A DNA stretch of 64,000 nucleotides from Oncomelania hupensis. Lineage: Eukaryota > Mollusca > Gastropoda > Littorinimorpha > Pomatiopsidae. Where the stretch lies: the NCBI GenBank assembly GCA_036898135.1, contig CM072513.1, positions 87,954,340 to 88,018,339 of the forward strand. Direction: 5' to 3'. Within the stretch, counting starts at the first letter, position 1; each line of letters opens with the position of its first letter. The translations under genes and the position numbers were made by a program. The notes beneath the pieces are model-generated. The model did not search any database. It was given only the letters and a program-made list of their open reading frames with translations, and was not told where the DNA came from. This document shows, one piece after another, positions 30,262 through 40,375 of this stretch.

Positions 30262-30572
30262 ACACAACTTTATTGTCCGATAAGTCCAAAAATTTGTGTT
30301 TGGGTCGCCGTCTCCATATTGGCCGTCCATTATTAAAATATCCTCAAATTCAATTCCCACCCCACCCCAAACCCCACACCCACCACCCCATCCTCTCTAC
30401 ACCCCCCGCCCCCAATCCCACCCCTACTTTTATGGGCGAGTGCCAAACTTGAAAACTGTTTGCTATATTGCCCATGACTGTGAGAGCTGCTGGAATCTTT
30501 GAATCTCTTAGCCAAAGCGAATTTTCGTATTCCTAAGAGCTGTCCATTTAGCAGCACTTTAAAGAACTCAGT

Positions 30573-30860
30573 AATGAGAGTATAAACCGAGGTCTAGTCT
30601 GTGAACGTACGCATTCCACCTCACGGACTTTAATGGTCCTTGACGCTCATACCCTAGACGGGAGAGTGCCGGCTACACAAATACACGCAGCCCGCACTAG
30701 GTCCCTTCTCCCCATGTCCTGTCGCCAAGGATCGGGCTCAGTTGTCTGGTGCGTCAGGCCTAAGGCAGCGAGTGGGCGCCTCGATTGGGCGGTGTGAGTT
30801 AGAGCCTGCATTGGCCAGCGCCTTGGGCAGCGCTTGAGCCGGAAAAAGGCTCGATCTATT
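30573..30860 (+). mobile_element. SINE (V-like family), 5'-truncated copy
   Basis: 'gagagtataaaccgaggtct', 'acggactttaa', 'ccttgacgctcat', 'cactaggtccctt' and 'ggccagcgccttgggcagcg' match 33488-33770 in order. Confidence 0.85.
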
Positions 30861-30892
30861 TAGGAATGATATTTAAAAGAAACGCCCTAAAT

Positions 30893-30990
30893 CTGCCCAA
30901 ACTACAGGCGTTTTGGAATCTCCCTTACGGTCACCCATCCAAGTATTAACCGCGCTCGACGTTGGTTAAACGAGACATTTCTAGCGTGTG
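30893..30990 (-). repeat. 5S rRNA-derived sequence, minus strand
   Basis: The complement of 30930-30958 reads 'gcggttaatacttggatggg' followed by 'tgaccg', the 3' internal-control part (box C) of animal 5S rRNA. It continues as a degraded 5S 3' end ('gggagattcc'). The 5' half of 5S is absent. It is likely a SINE or pseudogene piece. Confidence 0.7.
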
Positions 30991-31065
30991 TTAAGTCTCC
31001 ACGCTACTATACCCCACCCTAAAGTAGGTGAACTGCAACTATATAGTAGCAGTAGTTCTGTTCTG

Positions 31066-31352
31066 TGGGGTGTCTGATAGCGCAGTGGTTGGAGCACTCG
31101 CTACTGTGTCGCAAGTTAAGCACCGTCCAGTGCGGTTAGCACTTGGATGGGTGACCACAAACCGTGAAGCGACAAATAACCACATCCCCAGTTGACTCAA
31201 CTGTGACTGAGTACCTACTCTCTTAAGGGTGGGGAAGGTAAAGCAGCGAGGGAGAGAGATGGGCATCACCCTCATTACGCTGGCCCAAGATAAGTGTGAT
31301 CTCCAACATCACGCTCCCCTACGGCCACAAGGCTATGGGACTACCTTTACCT
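31066..31352 (+). mobile_element. SINE with tRNA-like A box and 5S-derived block
   Basis: 'tgatagcgcagtggttggag' is an A-box-like tRNA head. It is followed at 31109-31160 by 'aagttaagcacc' and 'ggttagcacttggatgggtg' plus 'acc', the intermediate element and box C of 5S rRNA. A GA-rich body and 'ctatgggactacctttacct' end the unit. A 5S-type internal promoter fused behind a tRNA-type start is a chimeric SINE head. Confidence 0.72.
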
Positions 31353-31900
31353 TTTTTAATTCTGTTACGAAATGACAGTGGTTAACAATACACAACTAAT
31401 ACCCTCTGTCACGCTTTTGATATCGATCCTCTACCATGTATTTTAATAAATCACTCACACACGCAATCAATCCATATATAAATCAATAAAACAATCAATC
31501 AATCTCACCCAATCAATCATTTAGTCATTCAATCAGTTTAACTAAAGTGTAGTGAAGAAACATGACGTACGCAGCCCTTGATATTGTAAATTAAGAAAGT
31601 TAAGACTGTTGCAGTAACACTAAACGGTGTTGTTACGAAATCGCTAGTGGTTCGAACTAGCCTGCTTCATGCTTTCGATATCGATTGTGTACTATGCTTT
31701 TCTCCAACAGAGTACTTGGCGTGGCGTTACTGTGCACTTTAGCTATTTGCATCATATGTACATGTAATGTAGCCCCGTAAGCAGTTTTATTTTGCCTCGC
31801 CTTGCCTTGCTTCCTGCGCGCTCATTGGGTACGTGTCACCGAGCATGTAGGTAGAAAATTAACGAAAGTAAACTCAACTGCGGCATAGGCTTCTAACTCA
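31353..31900. other. Intergenic, nothing recognised
   Basis: AT-rich; 'aatcaatc' words recur near 31460-31530. No other feature. Confidence 0.5.
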
Positions 31901-31950
31901 GGCCTATTATACTGAATATAGAGTAAAGGTGATCAAGCACCCGTCACAGG
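31901..31950 (+). repeat. Single copy of the 50-bp unit
   Basis: 'ggcctattatactgaatata' followed by 'gagtaaa' and 'gatcaagcacccgt' is one unit of the array found at 32445-32800. Confidence 0.85.
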
Positions 31951-31992
31951 CACCCGTAAAGGCGACCAACACGGAATATAGGGTGAAAGACG

Positions 31993-32175
31993 GAGTGGCC
32001 TCGTAGCGCAGTGGGTGGCTCACCGGTTTCCTGTGCCGACGATCGCGGGTTCGAGTACCGCAAGGGGCAAACTTATGTGATTTAAGTACGAGGCTATTGA
32101 GGTCACCGAGGGTTTTCTCCGGGCACTCAGGTTTTCTCCCTCTCTCCAATGATGATAATGAATGCAATCAATCTA
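31993..32175 (+). mobile_element. tRNA-headed SINE
   Basis: Box A 'tagcgcagtggg' (32003-32014) and box B 'ggttcgagtac' (32048-32058) are correctly spaced. A body with 'gagggttttctccgggcact' and 'caggttttctccctc' follows. No intact cloverleaf forms. Confidence 0.75.
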
Positions 32176-32378
32176 AAATGTCAAAAGTTCTAATAGCGAT
32201 CTCCCTGCCTTAACACCACATGTTTTGAGTGATATGTGTTATGTGTGTGTGTGAGTGTGTGTATGTGGGGGAGGGGGGGAGGGGGGGTGAAACATGTGAG
32301 CGTGTAGGCCTATATTGGTACAGATCGCCGCGACTTGAGCCCGATTGGTGATTTGGGGATAAGCGCGTACATAGCATC

Positions 32379-32380
<2 letters not shown>

Positions 32381-32440
<60 letters not shown>
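32381..32440 (+). repeat. (ATT)n microsatellite
   Basis: About 20 ATT units. Confidence 0.97.
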
Positions 32441-32444
32441 GGGA

Positions 32445-32800
32445 CCGACGATCAAGCTCCCGTTACAGGCCTATTATACTGAATATAGAGTAAATATACG
32501 ATCAAGCACCGGTTACAGGCCTATTATACTGAATATAGAGTAAATATACGATCAAGCACCCGTTACAGGCCTATTATACTGAATATAGAGTAAATATACG
32601 ATCAAGCACCCGTTACAGGCCTATTATACTGAATATAGAGTAAATATACGATCAAGCACCCGTTACAGGCCTATTATACTGAATATAGAGTAAATATACG
32701 ATCAAGCACCCGTTGCAGGCCTATTATACTGAATATAGAGTAAATATACGATCAAGCACCCGTTACAGGCCTATTATACTGAATATAGAGTAAACGCCGA
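32445..32800 (+). repeat. 50-bp tandem array (7 copies)
   Basis: Units start every 50 bp at 32471, 32521, 32571, 32621, 32671, 32721 and 32771. They are nearly identical: cgatcaagcacccgttacag, gcctattatactgaatatag, agtaaatata. The unit also occurs singly at 31901. Confidence 0.95.
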
Positions 32801-33259
32801 TCAAGCATCAGTCACTTTCTTATTAGCTATTTTGAAGTAAAATTAATGAACAGTTAATTTGGTGCAGAACTGGTGTAGGTAGACTTGAAGTAATTAAGAA
32901 GTCGGCCCTACACTCTATAGTACTAGTAGTAGGCCTATTACCTCCTGTTTTTACAGAATGATGTATAATACAACGGAGCCGTAGATTCTCTTCAAAACTA
33001 CTTTCAAGAAGCGCTGTGTTTTTGTAGTTTGTGTGTAGTCTATCTAGTCTCTGAACCTCTGAGACCGTCTAATGGAGGGGGAGTGGGGCTGAGGAGGGGG
33101 AGGAGAGAGAGGGAGGGTGGAGGTGGAGAGTGTGTGTTGGAATATGGAGGACATGAGGAACGATGCAGCAGAGAAGACTCTATTTCAGTTATGCAGGTGG
33201 TCTAATTTTACCGCGGTCTGGGGATCAGTTTAGAATGAAAATATGGGCGCCGGGCCGAT
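32801..33259. other. Intergenic, nothing recognised
   Basis: No coding signal; a purine-rich run at 33074-33130. Confidence 0.5.
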
Positions 33260-33360
33260 GCGCCTTAAGCCAGCAAGCTGGCGTCTCTTTCGGCTTGGGT
33301 TAGATCCTGTATCGGTCGGCGCCTTGAGCTACATTTGAGCTGAAAAAGCGCTACCTAGGG
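33260..33360 (+). mobile_element. SINE 3' fragment (V-like family)
   Basis: 'gatgcgccttaagccagcaa', 'gatcctgtatcggtcggcgc' and 'gagctgaaaaagcgctac' form a 3' end placed directly in front of the full copy. Confidence 0.78.
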
Positions 33361-33805
33361 ATGCACGTTGACCTAATGGTAGAGCTTTGGCTTGCAGATC
33401 TGAAGGTCCCGGGTTCGAGCCCAGGCCGGGGCATTGTGTTGTGTCCTTGGGAAAGACACTTTACTCTCATTTCCTACTCCTTCGGATGAGAGTATAAACC
33501 GAGGTCTAGTCTGTGGCGCATACATTTCATCATAACGGACTTTAAAGATCCTGACGCTCATGTCCTAGACGGGTGAGTGCCGGTGACAAGAACACACACA
33601 GCATGCACCTAGGTCCTTCTCCCCCATCCCTGGCTGCGCAGGATTGTGCTCAGTTGTCTGGAGCGTTATTACGATGCGCCCAAAGGCTGCAAGTTGGCGC
33701 CTCAGGCGGCTTGAGTTAGATCCTGTATCGGCCAGCGCCTTGAGCAGCTCTTGAGCTGAAAAAGCGCTATATAAGAACGATTAAATAAATAAATAAATAC
33801 CTAAC
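33361..33805 (+). mobile_element. Full-length SINE with tRNA-Cys-like head (V-like family)
   Basis: The head (33363-33432) has box A 'cctaatggtagagc', anticodon loop TTGCAGA (GCA) and box B 'gggttcgagccc'. The following 'gtgtccttgggaaagacact' resembles the conserved block of V-SINE-type elements known from animals. The body runs through 'agtataaaccgaggtctagt' to 'cagcgccttgagcagctctt' and 'aaaagcgctatataa', ending in (aaat)n. Six truncated relatives lie in this window. Confidence 0.85.
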
Positions 33806-34287
33806 ACCGATTACAGCTATTAAAAAATGTATTTATAGGAACAATACAATAAAATATCTTATAGCTAAGAAAGACAAAAGTAGCAAGCTTTAATTCTAAT
33901 CAGCGATCATTGCAGCTCTTTACAATTAGATTTACGCCTTTATACAATTTATTATACATGTATAGGGCTTACTCTATTATCTGTTATAACCCGCCAATCA
34001 ACTAAACAACCAACTCACATATTAACCAAACACGCACGCAAACAGACAAACACTCCAAATAATATATTTTAGGTTTACGGTTTTATAATAAATAAAGGTC
34101 GATATCGTTTCCATAGCTTATTTAACTACGCACCAAATGACTAATAATAGGCATTCTCGCGGATACACATTAATTTCACTCACATTATAAGTTCACAGTG
34201 ATTCACCCAGGAGGTTAGGAGATGAGGGTGGAGGTGGGCGTGTGTGTGTGTGTGTGTGTGTGATAAGATGGGTGGAGGGTAAGAAGA
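33806..34287. other. Intergenic, nothing recognised
   Basis: AT-rich; a short (GT)n at 34242-34261. Confidence 0.5.
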
Positions 34288-34435
34288 GGTGCGAGAGAGG
34301 GAGAGAGAGACACAGAGAGAGAGAGAGACAGACAGAGAGAGGGAAAGAGAGATAGAGAGGGAGAGAGAGAGAGAGAAAGGGGGAAAAGAGAGAGAGAGGG
34401 AGGGAGGGTTTGATGTTGTGGGGGTGGGAGTGAAT

Positions 34436-34477
<42 letters not shown>

Positions 34478-34514
34478 GTGAAGAGGGAGCAAGAGAGAGT
34501 GAGAGAGAAGGTGT

Positions 34515-34553
<39 letters not shown>

Positions 34554-34574
34554 AGGGTTGAGTGTTGTGGGAGT

Positions 34575-34621
<47 letters not shown>
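34288..34621 (+). repeat. GA-rich microsatellite block
   Basis: Imperfect GA repeats. A segment 'gagggagggagggtt(t/g)', 'gatgttgtgg' or 'gagtgttgtgg', 'gagtg' occurs twice (about 34397 and 34547), so a unit of about 150 bp is duplicated. Confidence 0.92.
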
Positions 34622-34623
<2 letters not shown>

Positions 34624-34662
34624 AGGCGGGTCAGGCTTTAATATACTAAGCGTACAAATGCC

Positions 34663-34667
34663 CCACA
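34663..34667. other. Left target-site duplication of the LTR element
   Basis: CCACA immediately left of the LTR equals 41933-41937 immediately right of the other LTR. Confidence 0.9.
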
Positions 34668-36224
34668 TGTGATGATATTCTGGGAAAGATACGTTTATCT
34701 TACTAGGGGGTAAGACTTATTGATAGATGGGCGATGCGCTACCACTATCGATCGTTCTTTTACCAGAAGTCCTAAAGTGGTGTGAGAGACAGATCACGGT
34801 ACTTTGGTCACATAAAATTTATATTTGTTCTCGGGAATTTTAGTATCATTTGGCTCAACTTGAGAACCGGTGATGACTAATCAAAAGACTAGATTATTAT
34901 GTCTCAAGAGAAGAAAACTAATAACTACACAACAATACAAATAGAATGACACCAGTCGTATGTATGTAATTTCACTTTTTATATATTCAACACAAACTTT
35001 AACATTTCTGCATTAATCGGTAAATTAATAAGTAATATAGTTCCAAGTGCTGGGAAAATGTTTTAACAGGTTTCCTTCGTCATTTGCTACCTGCGGTTAC
35101 GATTTTCACGGTTCGTAAGTTTCAAAGGTTCTAGTTTCTCGAGGGTATGACTCAGTTCTTGGGGGGGACTTAGCTAAGGTAAGTCGGGCCGCTCTTGAAG
35201 CTGTGGGGTTTGGACGTGGTCAGGTAGAATCGTGGTAGTTCTCCTTGGTTCCACGGGAGCGACGGTCAGGCGTTCGTCTCCACAAACGTGATCCCAGGTC
35301 CGACCTGGAAAAGTCGGAGCTCTGGCTACAGTATTCTCGTTAGCTATAAGTGTGCGGTCTCCTCTGCAAAGTGTCCATAGCATCAGACACCTGCAGGGTT
35401 CCCATATGCACAATTCAATTCGAATCTTACGGCTAAAATACATTAATCCACATGCCTACTGTCTCAGAAACAATAATCTGTTTCTGTAACTATATCAAGG
35501 ACATATTATTTATACATGGCAATCAATATACAATAAACATACACATATCAAAACTATTAGTGTTATCTTACTTGTAGACTCTGGGACTCGTGAAATCGTC
35601 TTTTACGTCTCTAGCACCCTCTTGATGAGATGGAGATAGACGAACACTGCAGTTTGTTCCTTTGGTCGACCCTCACAGCTTAACAGTTCTTTTGCGACTG
35701 ACTAGCTGAGATTTGGTCCCCAAAGGTATGCAAAAGTTCCCAATAGTCTTCTGACCAATCGTTTTTAGCTCTAGTTTTCGTTAATCCCGCATCTACAGGA
35801 ATATGGTTCTAATTTGAATAGTTCCTCCCCTTCTCTCTTGTCACTGGACACGCATAATTACTTTTCAAGTGGTGTATCAGGGATAGAGTGAAGAACAGAT
35901 GCCATAACGATAAGCGGTGCCTGCCCAATACGGGTGACATCATCTTGGTAACTTTTGGCTGGAGTGAGCTACTTAGTGTCTCATGGCGAAGACAACGCTA
36001 TGGTTAGTTTTTGACTAAAGTATGCTATTTAGAATTCTTGGTCGCCAAGCCTGTTGATGGTATCGGTAGCTATTGGCGGTGTGACTGTTTCAAGGAAGTT
36101 AATTTGCCATGTGTGGGCTGCTTGTTGGCTAACTGTTGTATTAACGTCCAGTTTCGTTCGATGGTATCTCTGTTTCGCTAAGCTAATTTCCTCCATGTTT
36201 GTCGTCAGTATTTCTGCTGTCACA
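34668..36224 (-). repeat. 3' LTR (left copy)
   Basis: 1557 bp, TG...CA ended. It matches 40376-41932 throughout, including a 7-G run (35161-35167). Promoter and poly(A) positions inside were not resolved. Confidence 0.96.
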
Positions 36225-36226
36225 TA

Positions 36227-36240
36227 GGCCCCCCAAAAAA
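36227..36240 (-). other. Candidate polypurine tract
   Basis: On the minus strand, six T then six G then CCTA directly precede the 3' LTR. The G run is the only purine tract there; it is shorter than usual. Confidence 0.45.
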
Positions 36241-36327
36241 CTATTCTTACACGTGGGTAAGAATTGGTACTGAAATGGTGGCGCAAATATGTACATGCAT
36301 TATTTACATAGAGTACTGGGGAAGAGG

Positions 36328-39300
36328 TCACTGGGGTACAAAGCTGGGTGCATCCACCCGCAACTGTGAGGGGTTGGAAGCAAGGTTAGGTTTGTCTACA
36401 GTGGGCACGGGGTATCTGCTGAGGTAGTCAGCTCCATGGTTACTCTTCCCGGGTATGTATTCTACATGAAATGAGTAGGGCTGTAGCAAGAGTGACCAAC
36501 GCATGAGTCTGGCGTTGAGTTTCTGCGATGACGCAAGGAAGGTTAAGGGTTGGTGATCGCACTGCACCTTGAAATGAGCGCCATACAAATACATCTGGAA
36601 TTTCTGGATGGCCCAGACCAATGCCAAACATTCTTTTTCTACTGTTGCGTAATTGTGTTCAGCTTTGTTTAATTTCCGGCTGGCATACGCGACTGGCAGG
36701 AGAAGTGTGGGGTCATTGGGGTCAGATTGTAGTAGGGTTGCTCCTAAACCTTGATTGCTCGCATCTGTGCGTAGCACGAATGGTTGGGTTGCATCGGGCA
36801 ACTTCAGGATGGGTTGTGAGGTGAGTCTAGCTTTCAGGGTTTGGAACGCATCTTCGCACTCGGCATTCCATTCTACTTTCTCGGGCGCTTTCTTCTTGGT
36901 TAGATCAGACAATGGCGCGGCGATGGAGTTGAAGTTGGCAACGAATTTCTGGTAGTAGCCACATAGGCCTAGAAACGATTGCACATCTTTTTTGTTTATC
37001 GGGCGCGGTGCCTTGTTCATTTTCGCGATGTTCTTGTCTTCCGGAAGAAGACTGCCGTGTCTGAGTGTGTGACCGAGAAATTCTATCTCTTCGTACCCTA
37101 GCAAGCACTTTGTCGGTCGGGCTGTTAGTCCGGTTTCCCTAAGTCGCTGAAGAACGGTAGAGAGAAGTCTTAAGTGGTCATCCCAGGTGTGGGTCGCGAT
37201 TAAGATATCATCCATAAAGTGATGGAGTTCTTCTTCTTGAATGGGCGCGAGAAGTTGTTTCATCATGCGTGAGAAAATGCTTGGTGCGTTGTTCAGTCCA
37301 AACGGTAAGACATTGAACTCATAGTGGCCATCAGCTGTACTGAAGGCTAGATACGGTCTTAGGTGCTCTGGCACCGGTATCTGATAGTACCCTTTGCTTA
37401 GGTCTATTCGCGAGAAGTATTTTGCGTTATGCAATTTCGCGAACAGTTGTGCTGTGTCTGGTAGCGGTTCAGCTTGGAATTCCGTCACGGCATTTAGTCT
37501 GCGGTAGTCAATGCATAAGCGATGTTCTCCGCTTGGCTTGCGTAATAGGACTATTCCAGCGCTGTATGGGGAGGTTGAGGGGGAAATTATTCCTGCCTCT
37601 AATAGGGTGGCTATCTCCTGCTTGACAGCGGTTTGTTTGGCAAGAGGGATAGGGTACGGTTTTACTCGGACAGGGGTGGTGTCAGTCAAGGTCATTGTCA
37701 CTTCAACTAACGGTGTCTGTCCAGGTATGTCCGTCAACACTGCTTGGTGTTGTGCAACTATCTCCATTATCTGTCTTTGTCTGTCTGTCGATAGTTTTGG
37801 GTTGATAGCTACGTCTCTGTACGTCTCGCTACTTTTCAGCGGATACTCGATAGCTAAATCCTCTGTTGCTTCGACTTCTTCTGCTATAGACAAAGCCATT
37901 AAATGATCTGTGGATGTTGCGTCATCGCGTAGGTGTTTGCGCTTTTCTGTGAGCGGCAGTGGGCCTACGATCTCTACTGCTACTCTGGGGGATGGGGTAC
38001 CGGTTACGGGCGTTTCGCCTAGCGTTACTGGGACTCCTATCTCTGGTTGGTCTACCTTCTGGCACTGGGGACAGGAGCGGACAAAGCGCGTAATGTCTTC
38101 TGTTATTCCCGGCCAATGATAGTGAGCGGTAATTCTCTGAATTGTTGCACTCACGCCCATGTGCCGGCTAAATGCAATGGCGTGTCCTACCTCTAGTACC
38201 TGTGGTCTATTTTTGGCAGGGACAACTAATTGAGAGTGGTCGTGGTCTGTCTGTCTGTACAGTAGTCCGTTTTTCTCAAAGAACTCTCCTTTCTTAGGTG
38301 GGTTATGCGCCTGGGGGAGTTTTTTGAAGCATTTAGCTAGTGTGGGGTCAGCTAGTTGATCTGCCCTCATCTCGGCTGGTGCCGGATTAGCAGGGAGATT
38401 ATCTGCAGCGTCCTGTCTTATCTGTGCTCTAGTTTGGACTGATGCAACCGATGCCGGCGCAATTGGCGTCCCTAAATACACATATTTGCACCCTAGTATG
38501 ATGTCATACAAAGGTGCATCCATTACTGCCGCTTTTACTTTTCCTGACACATATCGGGAGTCTACATGGACTATCGCGATTGGTAAGGTGGAGGCGGGTA
38601 TGGATCGATCAGGGCCTTGCAAAGTGACGGTCTCGTCGGTGATGTCATCAGCCGCTACAAGAGTTCGACTGACGATTGCATCGTACGATAATCCGGTGTC
38701 GTATAGACATGACGCGGTTTTCCCGTTCACTACAACTTTTTCACTGACTGGGGGTCGGGACTTATCTGAAGTCTCCAGTTCAACGGTACTAGTTTGACTT
38801 ACAGCCACTGTGTGCGTTTGAGTCGCTGTTCTACGGCAATCAACGGTGTTATGGTTAGTTCTTTTGCAGTTAGAACAATATTTCCGGGGTTTTTGACCTT
38901 GACCGGGCGGTTTCCCCGAGTTTTGGGTTTTCTTGTTATCCGAATTCTGCTGATTCTGATTAGACTGCTGTGTTTGTTGTGGGTGGAGTTTCTGGTTGTT
39001 TCCATCTCTGCTGGGTTTATCTGTTACCTTGCGTTTAGCTTCGTTTTCATGCGCGGTGGTGTAACGGTCCGCTAGTTTGATTAGATCAGCTAAGTTCTCG
39101 GCACCTTGTTCCGCGGTGAACATCCTAGTTTCTGGCGTCATTGCATCGCGTAACTGTTCGCTAAGGATTAGTTCAGCAAGATCTGCGAATGATTCTTCTA
39201 GGTTGGATAAGGCTAACCATTTACGCAGGTAGGTTTCCAATCTGTCTACAAACTGACTGTGGCTTTCACCTTTCTCTTTCCGCGAGTTGCGCAATTTCTT

Positions 39301-40005
39301 ACGGTAGGTTTCGGCGGTCAACTCGAACCAAATCAAGAGTGCTTTCTTGAGAGCTGCGTAATCGTTACTTTGTCCTGTGGGCAATTTCGCATACACGTCA
39401 TAGGCTGTACCTCTCAATCCTTGAGCTAATTTTATGTTCCATTTGTTATAGTCAAGTTCGAATTCCTGTGCTAAGCGCTCAAACCGATCAAGATATGCAT
39501 CTATCCTATCAACTTTCTCGTCAAATGGACTTAGAAAAAAATTCATGCCTGGAGTGATGGACGGAGGTTGGGGAGGGTTGTCAGATGAGTTTGACAGTAG
39601 GCTAATATTCGGGTCAGTTGCCCGAGCTGCTATCAACTGGTCCCTTTCTTTTTCCCTGGCTTCAATGTCCATCTTTTTTAGACGTTCTGCCATCTCTAAT
39701 TCCATGTTTTTTAACTTTTCTGCATGGTCTCTTTCCTCAGCACGGGCTTTTTCTGCCGCCTTCTCGGCACAGATTCTTTCTTCAGCTCTAGCTTTTTCTG
39801 CACAGATTCGTTCTTCAGCTCTAGCTTTTTCTGCACAGATTCGTTCTTCAGCTCTAGCTTTTTCGGCATGGATTCGTTCTTCTGTTCTGGATTTTTCCAA
39901 TTTATCCCATTCTGAGGTTACATACGTGATTAAATCTTGCCCTGCTAGACCTAGTGCTATCCCCTCTTCTCTCAATTCTCGGCGTACTTTGATGAAATCG
40001 GCCAT
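36328..40005 (-). CDS. Single-frame gag-pol polyprotein, integrase core missing
   Basis: The 1225-codon open frame begins 350 bp after the primer site. Residues 1-130: a charged coiled-coil region with an 11-residue repeat (AEKARAEERIC) about four times. About 150-330: retrotransposon gag domain. 377-390: CCHC knuckle (C-x2-C-x4-H-x4-C). 436-438: protease motif DTG, though flanked by YDTGLSYD. 608-648: integrase H2C2 finger (H608, H615, C645, C648). 678-691: the opening 'EIVGPLPLTEKRKH' of an integrase core, then nothing recognisable. The D,D,E core, about 150 residues, is absent. About 755-960: reverse transcriptase with FMDD at 930-933. About 1060-1200: RNase H (RTDAS at 1079-1083; EKECLAL; DHQPL). 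Integrase-before-RT order recalls the Gmr1-like group of Ty3/gypsy elements. Gag and pol are fused with no frameshift. Codon breaks: none. Confidence 0.95.
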   Translation of the reverse strand: MADFIKVRRELREEGIALGLAGQDLITYVTSEWDKLEKSRTEERIHAEKARAEERICAEKARAEERICAEKARAEERICAEKAAEKARAEERDHAEKLKNMELEMAERLKKMDIEAREKERDQLIAARATDPNISLLSNSSDNPPQPPSITPGMNFFLSPFDEKVDRIDAYLDRFERLAQEFELDYNKWNIKLAQGLRGTAYDVYAKLPTGQSNDYAALKKALLIWFELTAETYRKKLRNSRKEKGESHSQFVDRLETYLRKWLALSNLEESFADLAELILSEQLRDAMTPETRMFTAEQGAENLADLIKLADRYTTAHENEAKRKVTDKPSRDGNNQKLHPQQTQQSNQNQQNSDNKKTQNSGKPPGQGQKPRKYCSNCKRTNHNTVDCRRTATQTHTVAVSQTSTVELETSDKSRPPVSEKVVVNGKTASCLYDTGLSYDAIVSRTLVAADDITDETVTLQGPDRSIPASTLPIAIVHVDSRYVSGKVKAAVMDAPLYDIILGCKYVYLGTPIAPASVASVQTRAQIRQDAADNLPANPAPAEMRADQLADPTLAKCFKKLPQAHNPPKKGEFFEKNGLLYRQTDHDHSQLVVPAKNRPQVLEVGHAIAFSRHMGVSATIQRITAHYHWPGITEDITRFVRSCPQCQKVDQPEIGVPVTLGETPVTGTPSPRVAVEIVGPLPLTEKRKHLRDDATSTDHLMALSIAEEVEATEDLAIEYPLKSSETYRDVAINPKLSTDRQRQIMEIVAQHQAVLTDIPGQTPLVEVTMTLTDTTPVRVKPYPIPLAKQTAVKQEIATLLEAGIISPSTSPYSAGIVLLRKPSGEHRLCIDYRRLNAVTEFQAEPLPDTAQLFAKLHNAKYFSRIDLSKGYYQIPVPEHLRPYLAFSTADGHYEFNVLPFGLNNAPSIFSRMMKQLLAPIQEEELHHFMDDILIATHTWDDHLRLLSTVLQRLRETGLTARPTKCLLGYEEIEFLGHTLRHGSLLPEDKNIAKMNKAPRPINKKDVQSFLGLCGYYQKFVANFNSIAAPLSDLTKKKAPEKVEWNAECEDAFQTLKARLTSQPILKLPDATQPFVLRTDASNQGLGATLLQSDPNDPTLLLPVAYASRKLNKAEHNYATVEKECLALVWAIQKFQMYLYGAHFKVQCDHQPLTFLASSQKLNARLMRWSLLLQPYSFHVEYIPGKSNHGADYLSRYPVPTVDKPNLASNPSQLRVDAPSFVPQ
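39758..39890 (-). repeat. 33-bp repeat coding the gag coiled coil
   Basis: 'gcacagattcgttcttcagc' plus 'tctagctttttct' repeats about four times with few changes, encoding the AEKARAEERIC series. The first unit on the left is altered (adds AAEKA). Confidence 0.88.
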
Positions 40006-40355
40006 GATAGATTTCTAGATTTCCAGAGTCCAAAAGCAAGATAACCTAAATACTACTAGTCAATCTAGATTAACACAAGTACACTCAATATCCCTATGTG
40101 AGATGTTACCAGCGATCCACAACAATTTTCAATCAATGCATAAGAACCAATTATCTTACATCAATCAATACATACATGTGCATACAACAATCAATTCAAT
40201 TCATGCAATTCAAAAATCAAGAAAATGTTTTTCCCCATGTAACTGAGTCAACTCTCGGATTTTGTACTAGACCACTGTTACGAATCCTAAGTAAGGTAAT
40301 GTTTTCTATTCGTTATTATCTTAGGTTACTCAAGATATAGATACAAAAATTGATT

Positions 40356-40373
40356 ATCCCGGACGAGCCCCCA
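40356..40373 (-). other. Primer-binding site, tRNA-Pro type
   Basis: The minus strand reads TGGGGGCTCGTCCGGGAT two bases inside the 5' LTR. This is the well-known 18-nt complement to the 3' end of tRNA-Pro, used by several retroelements. Confidence 0.88.
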
Positions 40374-40375
40374 TA

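Noticed and set aside
35174..35443. 89-codon minus-strand frame within the LTR (also at 40882-41151)
   Set aside because: Duplicated only because the LTR is; no known LTR-encoded protein of this kind, and composition is not convincing.
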